From assembly GCF_003309065.1 (NCBI RefSeq), contig NZ_POAF01000003.1:248001-312000 (forward strand): a DNA stretch of 64,000 bases, read 5' to 3'. Shown here one piece after another: positions 1 through 10,641 of this stretch; position 1 is the first letter of the stretch, and the number at the start of each line of letters is the position of its first letter. Source of the stretch: Glutamicibacter soli. GTDB taxonomy: Bacteria; Actinomycetota; Actinomycetes; Actinomycetales; Micrococcaceae. The translations under genes were made by a program, and so were the position numbers. Below the pieces are notes generated by a model. It was not told the DNA's origin and searched no databases. It was given only the letters and a program-made list of their open reading frames with translations.

Positions 1-629
1 GCGGCCGAGCCGATCAGCCCCACATAGCCAAGGCCCGGGCGGCGCAGCGCCGCGTCGCACAGGTGGAAGTCCTCCGCGTGGTCGTGGGTCATGATCAGCA
101 CCAGCGACCCGTCGGGCAGCTCGGCCATGACCTGTTCGCCGAGCACCGCGTGCTGCCGGCGGATCATCGCCGGCGGGGCAGAGGCCGCCAGCGCATCCAG
201 CTGCGCGAGCTGCTCGGCGCGCGCGTCGCAGAGCACCAGTTCCACGTCGTGGCGGGCCAGGATGTGCGCCAGTTCCAGGCCCACATGGCCGATGCCGAAA
301 ACGGCGATGACCGGCCGCGCCGGCACCGGTTCGAGCAGCACCACCGCTTCTCCCCCGCAGCACTGCCTGCCGAAGTCCGCCTCGGCCTTGTCGTTCAGCC
401 GCAGCACCAGCTGTTCCGGCGACCTTGCCGAGGAGGCGAGCATCTGCCTGGCGCGGGCGGCCACCAGCATCTCCATGTTCCCGCCGCCGATGGTGCCCAG
501 CAGCTCGCGGTCGGTGACCACGAATTTGGCCCCGGCTTCCCGCGGGGCGTGGCCGCGCACCGACACCACGGTGGCCAGCACCGCCGCGGTGCGCTGCGCG
601 CGCAGCCGGGCCAGCTCCTCAATCCACAT
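1..629 (-). CDS. xdhC: XdhC/CoxI-type molybdenum cofactor insertion factor, partial
   Basis: Members of this family bind molybdenum cofactor and help its sulfuration and insertion into xanthine dehydrogenase. The minus strand reads from an ATG at 629 (MWIEELARLRAQ) to the window edge, about 209 residues, so the C-terminus is missing. Visible landmarks are the CoxI-type TIGGGNMEM motif near residue 53, the QCCGGEAVVLLEP segment, and a Rossmann-like FGIGHVGLELAHILARHD stretch typical of the XdhC C-terminal domain. The start lies 11 bases inside the end of xdhB, so translation is probably coupled. As the third gene after xdhA and xdhB it fits the usual maturation role. Confidence 0.9.
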   Translation of the reverse strand, partial: MWIEELARLRAQRTAAVLATVVSVRGHAPREAGAKFVVTDRELLGTIGGGNMEMLVAARARQMLASSARSPEQLVLRLNDKAEADFGRQCCGGEAVVLLEPVPARPVIAVFGIGHVGLELAHILARHDVELVLCDARAEQLAQLDALAASAPPAMIRRQHAVLGEQVMAELPDGSLVLIMTHDHAEDFHLCDAALRRPGLGYVGLIGSA

Positions 630-2967
630 GGCCGGTGCCTTCCCGGGCCTCCCGGGCGTCCTGCACCGCCCAGAACACCGCTTCCGGGGTGGCCGGGGAC
701 GCCAGCTTCACGCTGTGCCCGGCCGGGCCGAAGGCGGCAACCGCTTGGCGCAGCGCCTCGCGCACGCTGAAGGCCAGCATCAACGGCGGCTCGCCGACCG
801 CCTTGGAGCCGTAGACCACGCCGTCCTCGTGCGCGTCGTCCAGGAACTCGACGTTGAACACCGGCGGCATCTCGGAGAAGCTGGGCAGCTTGTAGGTGCT
901 GGCGCTGGCGGTGGCCAGCCGGCCGCGATGCGGACCCTTGGTTTCCCAGCGCAGGTCCTCCAAGGTGAGCCAGCCGACGCCCTGGATGAAACCGCCCTCG
1001 ATCTGACCGCGGTCCACCAGCGGCGAAAGCGAATCACCCACGTCGTGCACGATGTCCACGCGGCGCAGCTGGTAGGACCCGTCGAAACGGCTGACCTGCA
1101 CCTCCGAGACGGCCGCCCCGTAGGCGAAGTACTTGAACGGCTCCCCGCGCATGGCTGACAGATCCCAGTGCAGTCCCGGCGTGCTGTAGTATCCCGCGGC
1201 CGAGAGCTGGATCCTGCTGAAGTAGGCCTTGGACACCAGTGTTTTCCAGTCCACGGACCGCCCGCGGGCATGGGCCGCCCCGTCGGCGAAGACCACCTCC
1301 GAAGCTTCGGCCTCCAGTTCCCCGGCGGCCAGCACGGACAGCCTGGCCAGGATCTGCTCGCAGGCGTCCTTCACGGCGGCGCCGTTCAGGTCGCTGCCGG
1401 TGCTCGCCGCAGTGGCTGAAGTGTTGGGCACCTTGTCCGTCCGGGTCGGAGCCAGGCGCAGGAAGGACAGCGGCAGGCCCAGAGCCGTGGCGGCCACCTG
1501 CAGCACCTTGGTGTGCACCCCTTGGCCCATTTCCGTGCCGCCGTGGGTGACCAGTACCGACCCGTCCTTGTAGACCAGCACCAGGGCGCCGGCCTGATTG
1601 AAGGCGGTGAAGTTGAAGGAGATACCGAACTTCACCGGGGTGATGGCCAGGGCGCGTTTTGCGTGCGGGTGCGCGGCATTGAAGGCCTCGATATCCCGCT
1701 GCCGAACCTCGAACTGCGCGGAGTCAAGCACCTGGTCCCAGACCCGGTGCAGCCGTTCGGCATGGCGCACCGGCTGGTAGTACGGGGTGTCCTGCCCCTG
1801 GACGTAGAGGTTGCGGCGGCGCAGCTCCTGCGCGCTGAGCCCCAGCTTCGGGGCCACCTCACCCAGGATGTTCTCGATCACCAGCATGCCCTGCGGCCCG
1901 CCGAAGCCGCGGAAGGCGGTCTGCGAGGTCTTGTGGCATTTGGCCACCCGGCCGCGCACCTGGATGTTGGGGATCCAGTAGGCGTTGTCGATGTGGCACA
2001 TGGCGCGGGTCAGCACCGGCTCGGAGAGATCCAGGCTCCACCCGCCGTCGCTGGTCAGCTGCGCGGCCAGGGCCACAATCTTCCCATGCTCGTCGAAACC
2101 GATCTTCCAGGAGGCGTGGAAGCCGTGGCGCTTGCCCGTCATGGTCAGATCCCGGGCTCGTTCAAGCCGCACCCGCACCGGCCTGCCGGTGAGCACCGCT
2201 CCGAGGGCGGCGACCGCTGCATAACCGTGCGGTTGCATTTCCTTGCCGCCGAACGCCCCGCCCATGCGCAGCGCCTGCACGGTCACCCGGTGGGCGTCGA
2301 CCCCCAGCACGTGGGCTACGATGTCCTGGGTTTCGCTGGGGTGCTGGGTGGATGCATGCACCATGATCTGCCCATCGGATTCGACCTGCGCCAGCGAGCT
2401 CTGGGTTTCCAGGTAGAAGTGCTCCTGGCCGGCGAATTCGAATTCCCCGGAGAACACGTGGGGCGCGGCGGCCAGGCCCGCGGCTGCCTCGCCCTTGTCG
2501 ATCACCGGCTGGATGCCGTGGAAGCTGTTGGCGGCGATGGCCTCGCCCAGGGTCACCAGCGCGTCCAGCGGCTCATAGTCCACCTCCACCGCGGCGGCCC
2601 CGGCCTTGGCAGCTTCCAGGTCCTCGCCCAGCACCCAGGCCACCGGCTGGCCGTGGAACATGACCTCGTCCACCGGGAGCATCGGCTCGTCGTGCTTCGC
2701 GCCCTGGTCATTGACCCCGGGGATGTCCTGGGCGGTCAGCACCAGCCGCACTCCCGGAACCTGCAGCGCGGCGGAGGTGTCGAGCCTCAGCAGCTTGGCA
2801 TGGGCGTGCGTCGACTGCACGGGATAGGCGTGCAGCACCCCGGTCAGGGCCCCTGCCAGGTCTTCGGTATAGTGCGCTTGGCCGGTGACATGGGCGTAGG
2901 CCGATTCATGCGGGATGGCCCGCCCCACCACTGAACCCTGCGGGCGCTGGTTGTGCTGGATGCTCAT
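619..2967 (-). CDS. xdhB: Xanthine dehydrogenase, molybdopterin-binding subunit
   Basis: Large catalytic subunit that hydroxylates hypoxanthine and xanthine towards uric acid in the cytoplasm, at a molybdenum centre. The protein has 782 residues, normal for a separate XdhB. Family motifs are visible: GGAFGGKEMQPHGYAA for cofactor binding, AFRGFGGPQG in the middle, and KAVGEPPLMLAF near the C-terminus, where the glutamate of GEPPL is the active-site base in xanthine oxidases. The ATG start overlaps the xdhA stop by four bases (ATGA), and its own stop overlaps xdhC, giving one translationally coupled operon. Annotation as xanthine rather than another purine or aldehyde oxidase rests on the motif set and the neighbouring purine permease. 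Confidence 0.93.
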   Translation of the reverse strand: MSIQHNQRPQGSVVGRAIPHESAYAHVTGQAHYTEDLAGALTGVLHAYPVQSTHAHAKLLRLDTSAALQVPGVRLVLTAQDIPGVNDQGAKHDEPMLPVDEVMFHGQPVAWVLGEDLEAAKAGAAAVEVDYEPLDALVTLGEAIAANSFHGIQPVIDKGEAAAGLAAAPHVFSGEFEFAGQEHFYLETQSSLAQVESDGQIMVHASTQHPSETQDIVAHVLGVDAHRVTVQALRMGGAFGGKEMQPHGYAAVAALGAVLTGRPVRVRLERARDLTMTGKRHGFHASWKIGFDEHGKIVALAAQLTSDGGWSLDLSEPVLTRAMCHIDNAYWIPNIQVRGRVAKCHKTSQTAFRGFGGPQGMLVIENILGEVAPKLGLSAQELRRRNLYVQGQDTPYYQPVRHAERLHRVWDQVLDSAQFEVRQRDIEAFNAAHPHAKRALAITPVKFGISFNFTAFNQAGALVLVYKDGSVLVTHGGTEMGQGVHTKVLQVAATALGLPLSFLRLAPTRTDKVPNTSATAASTGSDLNGAAVKDACEQILARLSVLAAGELEAEASEVVFADGAAHARGRSVDWKTLVSKAYFSRIQLSAAGYYSTPGLHWDLSAMRGEPFKYFAYGAAVSEVQVSRFDGSYQLRRVDIVHDVGDSLSPLVDRGQIEGGFIQGVGWLTLEDLRWETKGPHRGRLATASASTYKLPSFSEMPPVFNVEFLDDAHEDGVVYGSKAVGEPPLMLAFSVREALRQAVAAFGPAGHSVKLASPATPEAVFWAVQDAREAREGTGHVD

Positions 2968-4439
2968 GCTCCTGCCCCCGTTCCGCTGTCCTGCTGCGCG
3001 AAGAACCGCTCAAGCGCGGAGCCCAGCATCGCCTGCCGGTAGGCGGCGCTGGCGCGGTGGTCGTCCAGGGGCGTCCCCTCGGCGGCCAGGATCCCGCCGG
3101 CACCCCTCATGGTTTCCTCGCTCCAGGCCTGTCCGACCAGTGCCTGTTCGGCGGCGGTAGCCCGCAGCGGGATCGCCGCCACCCCGCCCAGCCCGATCCG
3201 CGCGCGGGAGATCAGCCCGGCGTCGACCTCGAAGGCCAGCGCGACGGCGGTGCTTGAAATATCGTCGAAGCGGCGCTTGGCGACCTTCTGGAAGGACACC
3301 AGCCCAGCCAGCGGCAGCGGGATGCGGACCGCGGTGATCAGTTCCTCGGGCCGGCGCACGGTCTGCCGGTAGCCGGTGAAGTATTCATCCAGCGGCACCA
3401 CGCGCTCCCCGGCACTGCAGGCCAGCACCAGCTGCGCGTCCAGGGCCAGCAAAACCGGTGGCGAATCCCCGATGGGCGAACCGGTGCCGAGATTCCCTCC
3501 GAGCGTCGCCGAGTTGCGGATCAGCCGGGAGGCGAAGTTCGCCCAGAGCAGCGACAACAGCGGAACCCTCCCGGCCAGCACGCGCTCAAGTTCGCTCAGC
3601 GTGCAGGCGGCCCCCAGTTCCAGGCAGTCATCGGTCTGCACCACCCGGCGCAGCTCCTGAAGCCGGTCGATGGCCAGCACCGACTGGGCCCGCGCGAACT
3701 TCATGTTCACCTCGACGCCCCAGTCGGTCGCCCCGGCCACCACCCGGGTTCCCGGTTCTTCGGCCAGGATCCGCAGCGCTTCGGCCAGCGTGGCGGGCCG
3801 GCGGTAGCGTCCGGGATCTCCTGCCGGGGTATCCGCCCTGCCGTAGTCGGTGGCCGCGGGGGCCGTCGCCGGCGCTTGGGCCAGCTGGTCCTCGGGTTCT
3901 GGCATCCCGAGCGCGAAGGCGGCATCCCTGATGGGCCGGTAGCCGGTGCAGCGGCACAGGTTTCCCGACAGCGCATGCAGGTCGAAGCCGTTGGGCCCTC
4001 CGGCATGGTGGCCCGGGGCCTCGGCGACCTGCTCCTCGGCGCGTTCCGGGCGGTAGTATTCAGCGGCCATGGCGCAGATGAACCCGGGGGTGCAGTAGCC
4101 GCATTGGGATCCGCCGCGCTCGGCCATTTCGCGTTGCACCGGGTGCGGCTCTCGAACGGTGCCCAGCCCCTCGGCGGTCAGCACGTGCTGGCCGTCCAAG
4201 GCGGCGGCCGGCAGCAGGCACGCATTCACCGCGATCCAGCGCGGGCGCTCTCCGTCGGGACGCGCCACCAGGATGGCGCAGGCGCCGCATTCGCCTTCGG
4301 CGCAGCCTTCCTTGCACGAGGTCAGCCCGAGCCCGCGCAAGAAGTCCAAGGCGTTGGTATGCGGCGGCCCGGTGAATTCGCGGGCTTGCTGGTTGACGGT
4401 GACGGTGCACCCGGGCGTTCCCGCAGCTTCCGAAGCCAC
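2964..4439 (-). CDS. xdhA: Xanthine dehydrogenase, iron-sulfur and FAD subunit
   Basis: Electron-transfer subunit passing electrons from the molybdenum site in XdhB through two [2Fe-2S] clusters to FAD and NAD+. In 491 residues the order is an N-terminal plant-type ferredoxin domain (CKEGCAEGECGACAI), a second [2Fe-2S] domain (CGYCTPGFICAMA, then LCRCTGYRPIRDAA), and a FAD domain with VVAGATDWG and LGGNLGTGSPIGDSPP. Fusion of the Fe-S and FAD parts matches the bacterial XdhA type. The start is GTG; an AGGAGGTGAG Shine-Dalgarno sequence sits just upstream and supports it. First gene of the xdhABC operon. Confidence 0.93.
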   Translation of the reverse strand: MASEAAGTPGCTVTVNQQAREFTGPPHTNALDFLRGLGLTSCKEGCAEGECGACAILVARPDGERPRWIAVNACLLPAAALDGQHVLTAEGLGTVREPHPVQREMAERGGSQCGYCTPGFICAMAAEYYRPERAEEQVAEAPGHHAGGPNGFDLHALSGNLCRCTGYRPIRDAAFALGMPEPEDQLAQAPATAPAATDYGRADTPAGDPGRYRRPATLAEALRILAEEPGTRVVAGATDWGVEVNMKFARAQSVLAIDRLQELRRVVQTDDCLELGAACTLSELERVLAGRVPLLSLLWANFASRLIRNSATLGGNLGTGSPIGDSPPVLLALDAQLVLACSAGERVVPLDEYFTGYRQTVRRPEELITAVRIPLPLAGLVSFQKVAKRRFDDISSTAVALAFEVDAGLISRARIGLGGVAAIPLRATAAEQALVGQAWSEETMRGAGGILAAEGTPLDDHRASAAYRQAMLGSALERFFAQQDSGTGAGA

Positions 4440-4675
4440 AGCGCCTCACCTCCTGCGCCCTGCGCGGGCGCATAGTGAAAGAAGTTGAACGATTTGTGCA
4501 TGCTCGGCCGGGAGCTGGCGGACTCAGCCTCGGGGCGGGAGAAATTCCCGCCCGGAGCGGAACTGAGCACCATGCAGCCGCGGCCCGCGGTTAACACCCG
4601 TGGGCGATCTGGCCCTTCCCCCAAGCCAAGGACCCGCCCATGACGCGCCTCCCGTGGTTGTTGCATCGAACTTCA

Positions 4676-4706
4676 TTCAATTATTGAAACTACCACACTT
4701 AGTGTG
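4676..4706. promoter_or_regulatory. Two inverted repeats upstream of xdhA (candidate operators)
   Basis: Within the 388-base gap between xdhA and the permease gene are two perfect inverted repeats. TTCAAT-T-ATTGAA lies at 4676-4688 and CACAC-TTA-GTGTG at 4694-4706, about 240-270 bases before the xdhA start. They lie in the only AT-rich part of the gap and could be binding sites for a purine-responsive regulator. I could not place a convincing -35/-10 pair. The rest of the gap, apart from the terminator at 4772-4810, shows no gene on either strand that I would support. Confidence 0.4.
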
Positions 4707-4771
4707 CTCCAGCTCACACCCGGGCGCATAGAGTGCTTCGCACTGCGCGGGATTCCGCCGTATAGCCACGG

Positions 4772-4810
4772 AAAAAAGAACGCGCGAACCGGATGCGGTT
4801 CACGCGTTCT
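4772..4810 (-). terminator. Rho-independent terminator of the purine permease gene
   Basis: AGAACGCGCGAACCG (4777-4791) pairs with CGGTTCACGCGTTCT (4796-4810), 14 of 15 positions, with a 4-base loop. Read on the minus strand the hairpin is followed by six T residues (complement of 4772-4777). It begins about 18 bases after the permease stop and separates permease transcription from xdhABC. Confidence 0.85.
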
Positions 4811-4827
4811 GCAGAATTCTCACCGAA

Positions 4828-6306
4828 TCAGAGCGGCATGGGCCTGTCGCCCGCTTCGCCCTGCTCCTCGGAGATCACCTTGATTTCCAGGCCCTTGCTG
4901 TCATAGAGCTTGCCGCCGATCAGCCGGTCGCCGTCCTGCAAGCCGGTCAGCTGGTACTTGTAGACGGTGCGGCCCGAATCCTCCTTCTTGCGCCAGGTCA
5001 GTTCGTTGAAGATGATGTTCAGCAGCACAGCCATGATGGTGGCCGAGGAAATGCTTGACTGGAAGATGGTGCCGACCCAGGTCGGGAAGTGCTCGTAGAA
5101 GTCGGGCTTGACCATCGGGATGCAGCCGAAGGCCAGCGAAGTCGCGATGATCAGCATGTTCATGTTGTCGTCCTTGGCCTTGGCCAGGGTGCGGATGCCG
5201 GCTGCCGCCACGGACCCGAACAGCACGATGCCGGCGCCGCCGAGCACCGGGGTCGGGATGGAAGCCACGACGCGCCCGAGCACCGGCAGCAGGCCCAGGA
5301 TCACCAGGATGCCGCCGCCGGCGGCCACCACGAAGCGGCTCTTGACGCCGGTGATCGCCACCAGGCCCACGTTCTGCGCGAAGGCGGACTGGGTGAAGGT
5401 GTTGAACACCGGGGCGACGGTGGAGGAAAGCATGTCGGCGCGCAGGCCGTTGGCGATGCGCTTGGCATCGACCTTGGAGCCGGTGACCTCGGCAACCGCG
5501 AGCATGTCGGCGGTGGTTTCGGTGTAGGTCACCAGGATCACGATCATCATGGAGATGATCGCGCCGAGTTCGAAAACCGGCAGGCCGAAGGCGAAAGGCG
5601 TCGGGAACGCGAAGATGTCCCCGTCCAGCACGGTGGAGAAATCGGCCAGCCCCATGAAGGCGGCCACGACGGTGCCCAGCACGATGGACAGCAGGATCGA
5701 CAGGCGCGAGAGCGCCGGGACTCCGGACTTCGACAGGGCCAGCAGGATCACCAGAGTGATGGCGGCCAGCGCGATGTTCTTCAGCGACCCGTAGTCCTCG
5801 CCCGCGGTGGCGCCGCCCATGGCCCAGTCGGCGGTGACCGGGAACAGCGACATGCCGATGATGGTGATGACCACGCCGGTGACCACCGGCGGGAAGAACC
5901 TGAGCAGCTTGGCGAAGAACGGGGCGATGACGATGCCGATGGCGCCGGCCGCCAGCACCGCACCGAATACCGCAGGCATGCCTCCGCCGCCGTTGAGGAT
6001 GGCGATCATGGTGGCCACGCCGGAGAAGGAGGTGCCCTGCACCAGCGGCAGCTGGGCGCCGAAGAACGGGATGCCCAGGGTCTGCAGGATCGTTGCCAGG
6101 CCTCCGATGAACAGGCAGCTGGCCACGAGCACGCCGATTTGCGCGGTGTCCATGCCAGCGGCTCCGCCCATCACCAGCGGCGGCGCGATAATTCCGCCGT
6201 ACATGGTCAAGACGTGCTGGAAACCGTAGGCGATGGTGCGCCCCGGGGGCAGGCGTTCGTCTTCGGGTCGGGTGCTGGTGGCTGCGTTGCTGTGGGCCGC
6301 GCTCAT
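4828..6306 (-). CDS. NCS2 family xanthine/uracil permease
   Basis: Membrane transporter of the nucleobase-cation symporter 2 family, importing a purine or pyrimidine base by proton symport. The protein has 492 residues with about 12-14 hydrophobic segments, beginning GRTIAYGFQHVLTMYGG, and carries the family signature FAQNVGLVAITGVKSR around residue 300. I chose the ATG at 6306 (MSAAHSNAATST) because GAGGA lies just upstream; a longer frame to 6420 adds a non-conserved extension. The neighbouring xdhABC operon argues for a purine such as xanthine or urate, but the sequence alone does not settle the substrate. Confidence 0.9.
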   Translation of the reverse strand: MSAAHSNAATSTRPEDERLPPGRTIAYGFQHVLTMYGGIIAPPLVMGGAAGMDTAQIGVLVASCLFIGGLATILQTLGIPFFGAQLPLVQGTSFSGVATMIAILNGGGGMPAVFGAVLAAGAIGIVIAPFFAKLLRFFPPVVTGVVITIIGMSLFPVTADWAMGGATAGEDYGSLKNIALAAITLVILLALSKSGVPALSRLSILLSIVLGTVVAAFMGLADFSTVLDGDIFAFPTPFAFGLPVFELGAIISMMIVILVTYTETTADMLAVAEVTGSKVDAKRIANGLRADMLSSTVAPVFNTFTQSAFAQNVGLVAITGVKSRFVVAAGGGILVILGLLPVLGRVVASIPTPVLGGAGIVLFGSVAAAGIRTLAKAKDDNMNMLIIATSLAFGCIPMVKPDFYEHFPTWVGTIFQSSISSATIMAVLLNIIFNELTWRKKEDSGRTVYKYQLTGLQDGDRLIGGKLYDSKGLEIKVISEEQGEAGDRPMPL

Positions 6307-6365
6307 AGGAAGATCCTCATCGATGGACTGTAGCGGCTCCTCTGACCCGGGAGCCGGACACCTTA

Positions 6366-6383
6366 TATTGTGTCGCAACAATA
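6366..6383. promoter_or_regulatory. Inverted repeat upstream of the purine permease (candidate operator)
   Basis: TATTGT-N6-ACAATA is a perfect six-base inverted repeat centred about 68 bases before the permease start. On the minus strand the inner sequence reads TTGCGACAC, a 9-mer that recurs before the flavin monooxygenase gene (60268-60277). An AT-rich TATAAG follows the repeat on the minus strand and could be part of the -10 region. Its assignment as a regulator site is inference. Confidence 0.4.
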
Positions 6384-6474
6384 CAGCCTCTTCCGGGGGC
6401 AAGCGCTTGACGTGATGCACTTTGCATCATCCAGCCCCTGCCCGCGCGGCCCGTTTTCCGCGGGAACGAGCACA

Positions 6475-6513
6475 GCCCACGGACGGAATTCAGTTCGAAT
6501 CCCGTCCGTGGGC
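6475..6513 (-). terminator. Hairpin terminator downstream of the formate-dehydrogenase-like gene
   Basis: GCCCACGGACGG (6475-6486) and CCGTCCGTGGGC (6502-6513) form a perfect 12-base stem with a 15-base loop, 14 bases past the stop of the gene at 6527. No long T-run follows on the minus strand, so it may act as a weak terminator or an mRNA 3' end stabiliser. Confidence 0.6.
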
Positions 6514-6526
6514 CCTTGTTTAGCGC

Positions 6527-8848
<2,322 letters not shown>

Positions 8849-8907
8849 GTCAATCCTCCGTCTGATGCCTGCCGAAATGCTGTGGCGCCAGCCACACACC
8901 TACCACG

Positions 8908-9738
8908 CTACGCGTTCAGGACGCGATGCGCATGCGTATAAAGATTTACGCTGTGCCCGCGCGAGAAGGCGGCCAGCGTCAGCCCCGCATCCTGGGCCAG
9001 GTCCACGGCCAGGGAGGAGGGCGCGCTCACCGCGCTGAGCACGGGGATGCCGGCCATGGCCGCCTTCTGCACCAGCTCGAAGGAGGCGCGGCCGGAGACC
9101 TGCAGCACGGTGTCGGACAGCGGCATGCGACCTTCGCGCAGGGCCGCCCCGATTACCTTGTCCACCGCGTTGTGGCGGCCCACATCCTCACGCAGAATCA
9201 GCAGATCCCCGCGGGTGGAGAACAGGCCTGCCGCGTGCACGCCGCCGGTGGAGGAGAACAGCTTCTGCGATTCGCGCAGCGTGTCCGGCATGGACAACAA
9301 CACGTCCAGGTCCACATGGCCGCAGTCCTCGCGCAGCTCGAAGGTGGACTTCTTGCGCACCTCGTCGATCGAGTTGGTGCCGCAGATGCCGCAGGCCGAA
9401 CTGGTCACCACGTTGCGCGCGGCGCTCAGCTGAGGGGGTACGGCGCCGAAACCCAGCTGCACCTCTATGACGTTATATGTCTGGTTTCCGTCCTCGTCGG
9501 TGCCCAGGCAGTAGCGCATCGCCACCAGGTGCTCGGACTTGGTGACGATTCCCTCTGCCAACAGGAACCCTGCCACGAGGTCGAAGTCGTCCCCGGGGGT
9601 GCGCATCGAGGTCGTGAAGGAGGTGTGCCCGAAGCGGATTTCCAGCGGCTCTTCGCCGGCCAGCTTCTCCTCGCGCACCCGGGTGGTCCCATCCGACATG
9701 GCTCGGATGACGCGGCGCCGGATGATCTTGCGTCCCAT
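8908..9738 (-). CDS. fdhD: Formate dehydrogenase accessory sulfurtransferase FdhD
   Basis: Transfers sulfur from a cysteine desulfurase to the molybdenum cofactor of formate-dehydrogenase-type enzymes. The reading frame gives 276 residues from an ATG at 9738 (MGRKIIRRRVIR), preceded by AGGGAG; an upstream in-frame start at 9783 is less likely. The CxxC sulfur-carrying loop SSACGICGTNSID lies near residue 120, and the C-terminal AGLTLAAFSRGHSVNLYTHA is typical. It is immediately upstream of the FdhF-like gene and probably co-transcribed with it. Confidence 0.93.
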   Translation of the reverse strand: MGRKIIRRRVIRAMSDGTTRVREEKLAGEEPLEIRFGHTSFTTSMRTPGDDFDLVAGFLLAEGIVTKSEHLVAMRYCLGTDEDGNQTYNVIEVQLGFGAVPPQLSAARNVVTSSACGICGTNSIDEVRKKSTFELREDCGHVDLDVLLSMPDTLRESQKLFSSTGGVHAAGLFSTRGDLLILREDVGRHNAVDKVIGAALREGRMPLSDTVLQVSGRASFELVQKAAMAGIPVLSAVSAPSSLAVDLAQDAGLTLAAFSRGHSVNLYTHAHRVLNA

Positions 9739-9842
9739 GGTGCTCCCTGTTTGTTCTTTGGCTGCCTCGTCCGAGTGTGCCACCGACCCGCGGCTCAGGG
9801 CAAAGCGCCGCGCGCCGGGCCGGTTGACCCTAGAATTTTCAC

Positions 9843-10640
9843 ATGACCAACCCCGCCGGCAGGCTCTTGGATATCTACGATTCGCAGCTGCGCACCGACG
9901 CGGAGATGCAGGGCGCCCTCCGGGTTGGCCGGCTGGGTCCGCTGTATCTGGCGGTCTTCCCCGGCGGCCAGGGCTTCATCACCTCGCCGCGGTTCACCGG
10001 CGGCGAACCGGCACCGCTGTCCGCGTTGGTTGGCCCGGCGCTGGAGTATTTCACGGCGCGCTCCGGAATCACCGAGGTGGAGTTCAAGACCCGCGGCCAC
10101 GACCACGCCCCGGGACTGCACGAGGCCCTGCTGTCCTGCGGATTCAGCGCCGGACAGCCGGAATCAGTGATGCTCGGCCGGCTTGAACACCTGATCAGCG
10201 GCCTTCCTGCTCCGCAGGGTGTGCAGGTCCGCCGAATCAGCACCCCCTTGGAGGTTGAGCAGATGTGCGCCATGTCCGCCGAGGCATTCGGCCAGCCGCC
10301 TTCCCCGGGCCTGGCCCGGGAGCTGGCCGCGCGCATGGACCTCGCCAACGGCCTCGAGCTGTGGGTGGCCTGGGCCGGGGCCCGCATGGTCGGTGCCGGC
10401 AGGCTGGAGCCCGTAGCCGGCACGGAGGTGGTCGGCCTGTGGGGCGGCGGCGTGCTCCCCGCCTACCGAGGCCGCGGAATCTACCGGGCGTTGACCGACG
10501 CCCGCGCCCGGTCGGCGAGGGCCGCCGGGCACATTTTTGCGCACAGCGATTCCACCGAGTACTCCCGCCCGATCCTGGAGCGCCAGGGCATGGTCAAGGT
10601 GACGACCACAACCCCGTACACCTGGAAGCGTTCCGGATAA
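9843..10640 (+). CDS. GNAT family N-acetyltransferase
   Basis: A 265-residue protein whose C-terminal half carries the GNAT fold: GGGVLPAYRGRGIYRALTDA is the acetyl-CoA pyrophosphate-binding motif A, followed by an SDSTEYSRPILERQGM segment typical of motif B. The N-terminal 100 residues resemble a degenerate second GNAT-like domain, as in other two-domain members. The substrate is unknown. It is transcribed away from fdhD. No Shine-Dalgarno sequence is visible; TAGAAT ends six bases before the ATG, the pattern expected for a leaderless message. Confidence 0.8.
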   Translation: MTNPAGRLLDIYDSQLRTDAEMQGALRVGRLGPLYLAVFPGGQGFITSPRFTGGEPAPLSALVGPALEYFTARSGITEVEFKTRGHDHAPGLHEALLSCGFSAGQPESVMLGRLEHLISGLPAPQGVQVRRISTPLEVEQMCAMSAEAFGQPPSPGLARELAARMDLANGLELWVAWAGARMVGAGRLEPVAGTEVVGLWGGGVLPAYRGRGIYRALTDARARSARAAGHIFAHSDSTEYSRPILERQGMVKVTTTTPYTWKRSG

Positions 10641-10641
10641 C

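Noticed and set aside
395-622. Short minus-strand frame inside xdhC
   Set aside because: It is in a different frame from the recognisable XdhC sequence starting at 629.
1513-2934. Long plus-strand open frame over xdhB
   Set aside because: It is antisense to a clear xanthine dehydrogenase gene in GC-rich sequence, is His/Gly/Arg-rich and matches no family.
5089-6333. Plus-strand frame of 414 residues over the purine permease
   Set aside because: Antisense shadow rich in Asp, His, Arg and Gln; no motif.
6487-6501. TTCGAATCC resembling a tRNA T-loop
   Set aside because: It is the loop of a 12-base hairpin; no anticodon or acceptor stem can be placed around it.
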